Source: Agrocybe praecox (taxonomy: Eukaryota; Basidiomycota; Agaricomycetes; Agaricales; Agrocybaceae). Taken from it: a stretch of DNA of 64,000 nucleotides. The notes under the pieces are model-generated. The model ran no database searches. It was given only the letters and a program-made list of their open reading frames with translations, and was not told where the DNA came from. The stretch covers positions 3,596,001 to 3,660,000 of the forward strand of contig OZ024846.1 of assembly GCA_964017145.1 (NCBI GenBank), written 5' to 3'. Numbering within the stretch: the first letter of the stretch is position 1; every line of letters begins with the position of its first letter. Both the position numbers and the translations under genes were made by a program. Positions 59,901-64,000 of this stretch are shown here, piece by piece.

Positions 59901-60210
59901 CTATTCCATGTGAGTGTGGAAATAATCAAAAAAAAATACGATGGCAAATACCTGATAAAAAAGGATGAAATTTTTTGGACGGTTGTTTAGGAGGATTCGG
60001 TACTGGAGATAGCGAGCAGCGTGGTCCTGCAATCTCTTCATTGCCAAAATCATTCTCCTGCACTGCTGGAATTGGTGATTGTGGGCGAAGTCGCTCTCCG
60101 GGTTGTATGACATTTGCGTTTTGATGCATTGTACGCATATGATATGTTAATCCTTTGTGGCTAGTGCAGATCTTTGAGCATCGCGGATCGAGACACGCCA
60201 AGCGAGCCAT
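56980..60210 (-). CDS. Plavaka transposase, intact, 947 aa
   Basis: A cut-and-paste transposase of the CACTA-related Plavaka family, acting in the nucleus on its own element. The eight exons are 60210-59952, 59900-59392, 59338-59134, 59077-58849, 58790-58661, 58599-58424, 58369-57705 and 57650-56980, with seven GT-AG introns of 47-61 bp. All phases join without a stop. The N-terminus (about residues 1-30) has a C2H2-like finger with CLDPRCSK and GLTYHMRTMH. Then come NPWEPYDSELQFETADFL, FMSGNYAW, the core CPIILGSDKTTVSVATGN and FLAIPKGDRKFDND, a second Cys cluster (GWCPKCTAFCKD) and FPGLRHFYHGRRFKQWTGDD. A Plavaka-typical tail, FLYDQLHP and WRNTGPRRDCAF, ends the protein. The acceptor at 57651 was chosen because it keeps the frame (LARTRARKVP). 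The absence of lesions suggests recent activity. Confidence 0.88.
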
Positions 60211-60408
60211 GGAAAGAAATGGTACACGGTAGAAGGTAGTAGTACACGGCGATGGTGACTAGAAAGTGTGAATCTCGTGATCGTTCTTCGCAAAGGTGAT
60301 CAAAAAAAATTAATGACTTACCTTTCTAGGATTTGAATCTTTGTCATCCTCTGCCGTCTTTTTCACCATCACAACTTATTATCTGCAACACCGTTTCCTC
60401 TCTGAAAT
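60211..60408. promoter_or_regulatory. Divergent promoter of transposase and DUF6532-like gene
   Basis: 198 bp separate the two start codons, so both genes probably share a bidirectional promoter. No specific motif was identified. Confidence 0.5.
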
Positions 60409-62835
60409 ATGTCTTCGAGTACACCAGGGTCCCAAGTTACACGAGGTCGAGGTCGTGGCCGGGGTCGTGGCCGAGGTCGGGGCAGCCATGGGTCGAGTCG
60501 TGCTGCAAATTTAGGCAGAGAAGAATTGACTGCTGAGAATGCAGGCATTGCTAAACCTGAGCCACGACCTTCGCGCCCAAGGCGCGCTGCTGGTAATAAC
60601 AGCAATGCAGACACTCAGGCAATGGTACCCCGACAGAGACGTACAGCAGAGCAGATCAAGATTGACGAACAAAAAGTAGCGGCCCAGGCAGCTGCTATCC
60701 AACAGCAACAAAAGGCAGACGAGGACAACCGGAAACGTGCTGTTGCTCGCATAGAAGATAAACTCCTGAAAAGAGACAAAATTTTAGAAAAGCAGGCAAC
60801 GCGTCCTGACCTGCAGCTAGCAGAGGAAAATGGACTTACCGAGCAGGTATGATCAAGTCTCTTCTTTGTTTGACTGCCGCTGTTCAGAGAAAAAAATTTA
60901 GGACTTCCAATCTGCATCAGAATGGGATAACACTCACGCACCGGCCAGCGATGAAGACACCTCAGATGTATTTGATGTGCCTGCTGAATCAACTCTCGAC
61001 AGTGAGTCGGCTGCGGATAGCGAGGGCTTACAGCTTCAAGACACATCCTGGAGCACAACTAGTGGGAATGATGGTGACGAGGAGACGGGGGAACTTGATG
61101 AGGACATCTCTGATCAAGGTGACAACGACTTTCAGATGGACGAATCGGAGTACGAGGAAGATGTTGAACAGGAAAACTATCAGTCTAAGAAAAGGGTTAA
61201 TACCTCAAAATCCAAGGTGCGTCATACACTTACTTCAAAGTTTACCGTAACATTCTTCTTAGCTTCTCATCTTCATTTAATAGCCGGAAAAACCAGAGCG
61301 TGGATTCTTTCGTACACAAGTGCAAGACTTGCGCGCACTCAAACCCATCAGTGGTGCAGCGGCGGTCAAATGGAAGGAGTCCCAGGCAATGCCCGAGGCC
61401 ACTCTACCCCCAACGTAAGTTATTGAATTTAAATATCAGAATATCTGATTATCATTGGACTGCACCTATAGGGCTAAATGCAACAAGACCACCGAACCTG
61501 CTGGCCTAAAACCCAACTGGCAACGGAAAATAGAAGAAAATAAAAGGAACCTTGAAGCAGCAGCTCCCCGACCAGCTCCAAAAAGCACTCGTGAACCTCT
61601 CGAAGAGGGAGAATTTGACCAAGAGGAGGATGCTGTGGTGCTGGCGGCTGTCAGAGAGTCCAAACCAAACAAGGTCATGGTTAGGTTGAAGTCGGAAAGT
61701 CAGGTAAGTAATACAACAGTCTCAATCAACGGCACTCAACAGTAACTATTTGGTTCATTTTCTAGGCTCCTGCGGTCAAAGTTGTTGAGCGCACTGTGGT
61801 GGGTGAACCCCGTGCTAGCGGTCGTCAACCAAGATACAGTGTTGCAAATCTTCCTTTTCCCAATGCAACACGTGTGGCCAATGCAAGGGAGTGGAGAAAC
61901 ACCTTCCGACCGTTGTTGATATCGTGGGCCGCCAGCTGCGAGAATCCATACCTAACAAATGCCATGCTCTCGGAGGAGCAGATATCGGAGCTATGGGAAG
62001 TTGTGTACCCCGAGATGGGCATTGAACATGATGATATAGAGAAAGGTGTGACAATTATCATATCAGTGGTGCGTTTTTCCATCAAATGATCATGTGTTTC
62101 TCACCGTTCGCGAATCGCAACTCATGGCAGGCTGGTGACATTCTCATTGATTGGCGTAGCTCCATTGGGAGCACAGCCATGGTTCACGTTGAAAATTTCT
62201 TTAACACGAATAAATACGACACCGAAGACATCAAAGAGTTTTCAAAATGGGCTCTGACTGCATTTAATTTCATATATGCAGAGCCTGAGGGACAGCCGGT
62301 GAGTATACTATTCCGAACCTATTATCATATAATTACTGACCATGTGTATATTCGTCAGGGAGAAAGGCGAGGATTCAGGTCAGAGTTAATTCTTGACCTA
62401 TTCGCTTTTCATATAGCTAAGAAAACACGAAATTCGCCACGGTCATACGGACATCCGATTGGCGCACTGGGTCTCTGTACAGCAGCTGTGAGTCTTTTAT
62501 ACCAATTGACGATGTTTGAGATTGTATTGAATATTTTTGTACAGCTCGAACGAGCTCTAACCCTATGGGGAACAGGTGCAGACCCAACGACCTTGAAAAA
62601 ACCGGACGGGCGCAAAAAACCAGTCCCACCTTTTGGCGCAGAGTGGGGGCCACGAGCTCATGCTTGGACATTGTTGGCCAAGAAGCTTGGAGACGAAGAT
62701 TGGGAGGAAATACTGGAAGAAGTGAATGTGCGATTGACGGCACAAGGCATCAAAACCGAATCCCTCATGCCAGGTGGCACAACCGGAGACGATATGAACG
62801 AGTCCCCTGATCCCCGTACCATGATTGATATATAG
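60409..62835 (+). CDS. DUF6532-like protein carried by the element, 668 aa
   Basis: The eight exons are 60409-60846, 60902-61216, 61284-61414, 61472-61703, 61766-62068, 62131-62298, 62359-62487 and 62545-62835, all GT-AG and in phase. The N-terminus has an RGRGRGRG run (RGG-like, possible nucleic-acid binding), then a Gln/Ala/Lys coiled-coil-like stretch and a long acidic Ser/Asp/Glu-rich region. The C-terminal third is folded: NATRVANAREWRNTFRPLLI, FNFIYAEPEGQPGERRGFRS, YGHPIGALGLCTAALERAL, LWGTGADP and WGPRAHAW. The HPIGALxLxxAAxERA pattern resembles DUF6532 domains, which are abundant in Agaricomycetes and have no known function. It is divergent from the transposase. A role in transposition is possible but unproven. 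Confidence 0.7.
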
Positions 62836-62936
62836 ATTTAAAAATTTTAACTACTACGATACTACAAAATTAATATGTATCCTTGCCAATGTCTACAAAA
62901 TTTTCCAAGTTCTTAGCTGTCGGCCATTTCAAATGT

Positions 62937-63042
62937 AATTGGCGTGATTTGGTGTTGTTGGCATCACTCTAGAATCCGACATCTTTTTTTGGGCAAGTCA
63001 AATAAATTGGCGTGTTCGACACACTTGACAGTAATTGGCGTG
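62937..63042 (+). repeat. Subterminal repeats AATTGGCGTG
   Basis: Three exact copies at 62937-62946, 63005-63014 and 63033-63042, and an inverted GCACGCC near 63061. Clustered short repeats inside the ends are typical binding sites in CACTA-type elements. No exact copies were found at the left end. Confidence 0.55.
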
Positions 63043-63091
63043 CTCGTAGACCTTGGTCAAGCACGCCTACGAACCTGTCATCTTACTGATG

Positions 63092-64000
63092 AAATGTATC
63101 GACCATCACCATCACCGCCATCCCTTTCACTGTCATTGACAAACACCTCTTCATCTAGATCCACAACGCGCTCTCGATAATATCATTGCCTCTACCTGTC
63201 CTTTCCTTCCCTTGTTCTTCAGCCGCTCAAGCTTCTACGCTCACTTTGGACGTGGACGCTGATGTCGGCGTACTGATTGGAATGTCAGACTTCCGTTCCT
63301 CTTTGCGCCACCACTTACTCTCACTTGCTTTTCGCCAAAACTACCGTCACCCCAAACGCAAACGCAAACGCGACAATTACTATCATGAACGGCCGTGATT
63401 TCGTCATCCTGGTCTCCATACATCAATAATCCATATTCAACAGAAGAAAAATACATTAATTCTTCTTGTTTCACATTACGGTCCTCCCTCCTCCCTCATC
63501 TCTTCTCCCTTCCGACATCTCCATTAAAGTTATCTTAATCCTCAGCTGTCCCCAGAGGCTTGATTCTATCAACGGCGACTGGCACAGACCCCTCGAGAGA
63601 AACTCCCCTACCCGAATCTATTCGCATTGAAGACATGATGCTCCTGGTTGGCGCTCATCGTTCCTCGCGAGTCCTTTGGTGCAGCTAACCTGTTTTTGTT
63701 TGTCGTCCCGTCGCTGAGGCTCGCCGAGCGTGGAAAACTACATGAAGGCTCATTGTACTGAACAATTGCGCTGGGGAGATGGCTTGGGCTCGGTCGGTTT
63801 ATTGGGTGACTTGGGCCAACGCTTGAGTTGAGGAAGGGTAGTGAGGTTGGGAAGGTCGGGTTGAGGAGATGGGTGCTTAAATATTTGAGTAGCGTGCGTA
63901 ATCTTCTGGCGACCATATATTCATTCATTCATCAACACACCGATGGTCTTCCTCTTCCCTGCCGCTTCTTATCCTTGCCCGCCTCTCGTCAACACCATTA
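63092..64000 (+). pseudogene. Permease-unit relic resuming after the element
   Basis: The undetermined block (frame LTLDVDADVGVLIGM at 63238-63282) is followed by the C-terminal loop region at 63700-63900 (frame with VEEGSEVGKVGLRRW and NLLATIYS). The order matches R1 and R3. The window ends inside it. No open gene. Confidence 0.5.

Larger units (their letters stand above)
55587..63091. mobile_element. Plavaka-type (CACTA-related) element, about 7.5 kb
   Basis: The interval holds an intact Plavaka transposase and two plus-strand genes, and lies inside a permease relic. Candidate ends are an inverted 16-base pair CATCAG(G/T)AAGATGACA at 55587-55602 and 63076-63091. A perfect 3-bp target duplication is not visible, and a CACTA terminus was not found, so the exact ends are uncertain. 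Three copies of AATTGGCGTG lie just inside the right end. Plavaka being CACTA-related is established knowledge. Confidence 0.65.

Noticed and set aside
1..64000. LTR retrotransposons, tRNA or rRNA genes, CRISPR arrays and telomeric repeats
   Set aside because: I looked for paired long direct repeats with reverse-transcriptase motifs, cloverleaf-like sequences, regular spacer arrays and TTAGGG tracts. None was convincing by eye; a dedicated search (for example tRNAscan-SE) was not possible here.

Overview
The window is eukaryotic and looks like an Agaricomycete (mushroom-forming basidiomycete). The signs are dense 50-62 bp GT-AG introns, a family of NACHT-type NTPases of the basidiomycete NWD2 kind, a Plavaka-type transposase and a DUF6532-like protein. 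No database search was run. All gene models come from reading splice sites and reading frames by eye and by comparing paralogues inside the window.

From 1 to about 55 kb the region is a tandem array. Six paralogous NLR-like (STAND/NACHT) genes lie on the minus strand, at 3078-5573, 11047-13490, 19467-22102, 25991-28502, 34787-38940 and 51522-54044. All share one four-exon plan: a short glycine-rich N-terminal exon, a NACHT exon, a short linker exon and a conserved C-terminal exon. None has WD40, ankyrin or TPR repeats. NLR1, 4 and 6 are intact. NLR3 is open, but its tail is supplied by a mobile element. NLR2 carries a one-base deletion. NLR5 is split by a 1655-bp element. NLR6 is a chimera of the two sub-families.

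Between the NLR genes, on the plus strand, are many decayed pieces of one amino-acid permease gene (MUP1/methionine-permease-like, APC superfamily). At least eight N-terminal relics, seven copies of one membrane exon and several C-terminal relics can be seen. None is a complete gene. Permease relics and NLR upstream regions recur together, so the array probably grew by segmental duplication. One segment is present three times (about 28.7, 40.8 and 46.5 kb).

Mobile DNA is prominent: a palindromic element with 347-bp arms around an assembly gap (18601-19570), the 1655-bp element in NLR5 with a 9-bp target duplication, a 1.2-kb inverted-repeat element (42521-43763), a hAT-like 646-bp element whose empty site is preserved in another copy of the segment (46735-47380), and a single-exon gene for a tandem-repeat protein framed by inverted repeats (43852-45511).

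From about 55.6 to 63.1 kb lies a 7.5-kb Plavaka-type element. It has a 947-residue, eight-exon transposase with no lesion, plus two plus-strand genes, one coiled-coil protein and one DUF6532-like protein. It sits inside another permease relic, which resumes at its right edge and runs to the end of the window.
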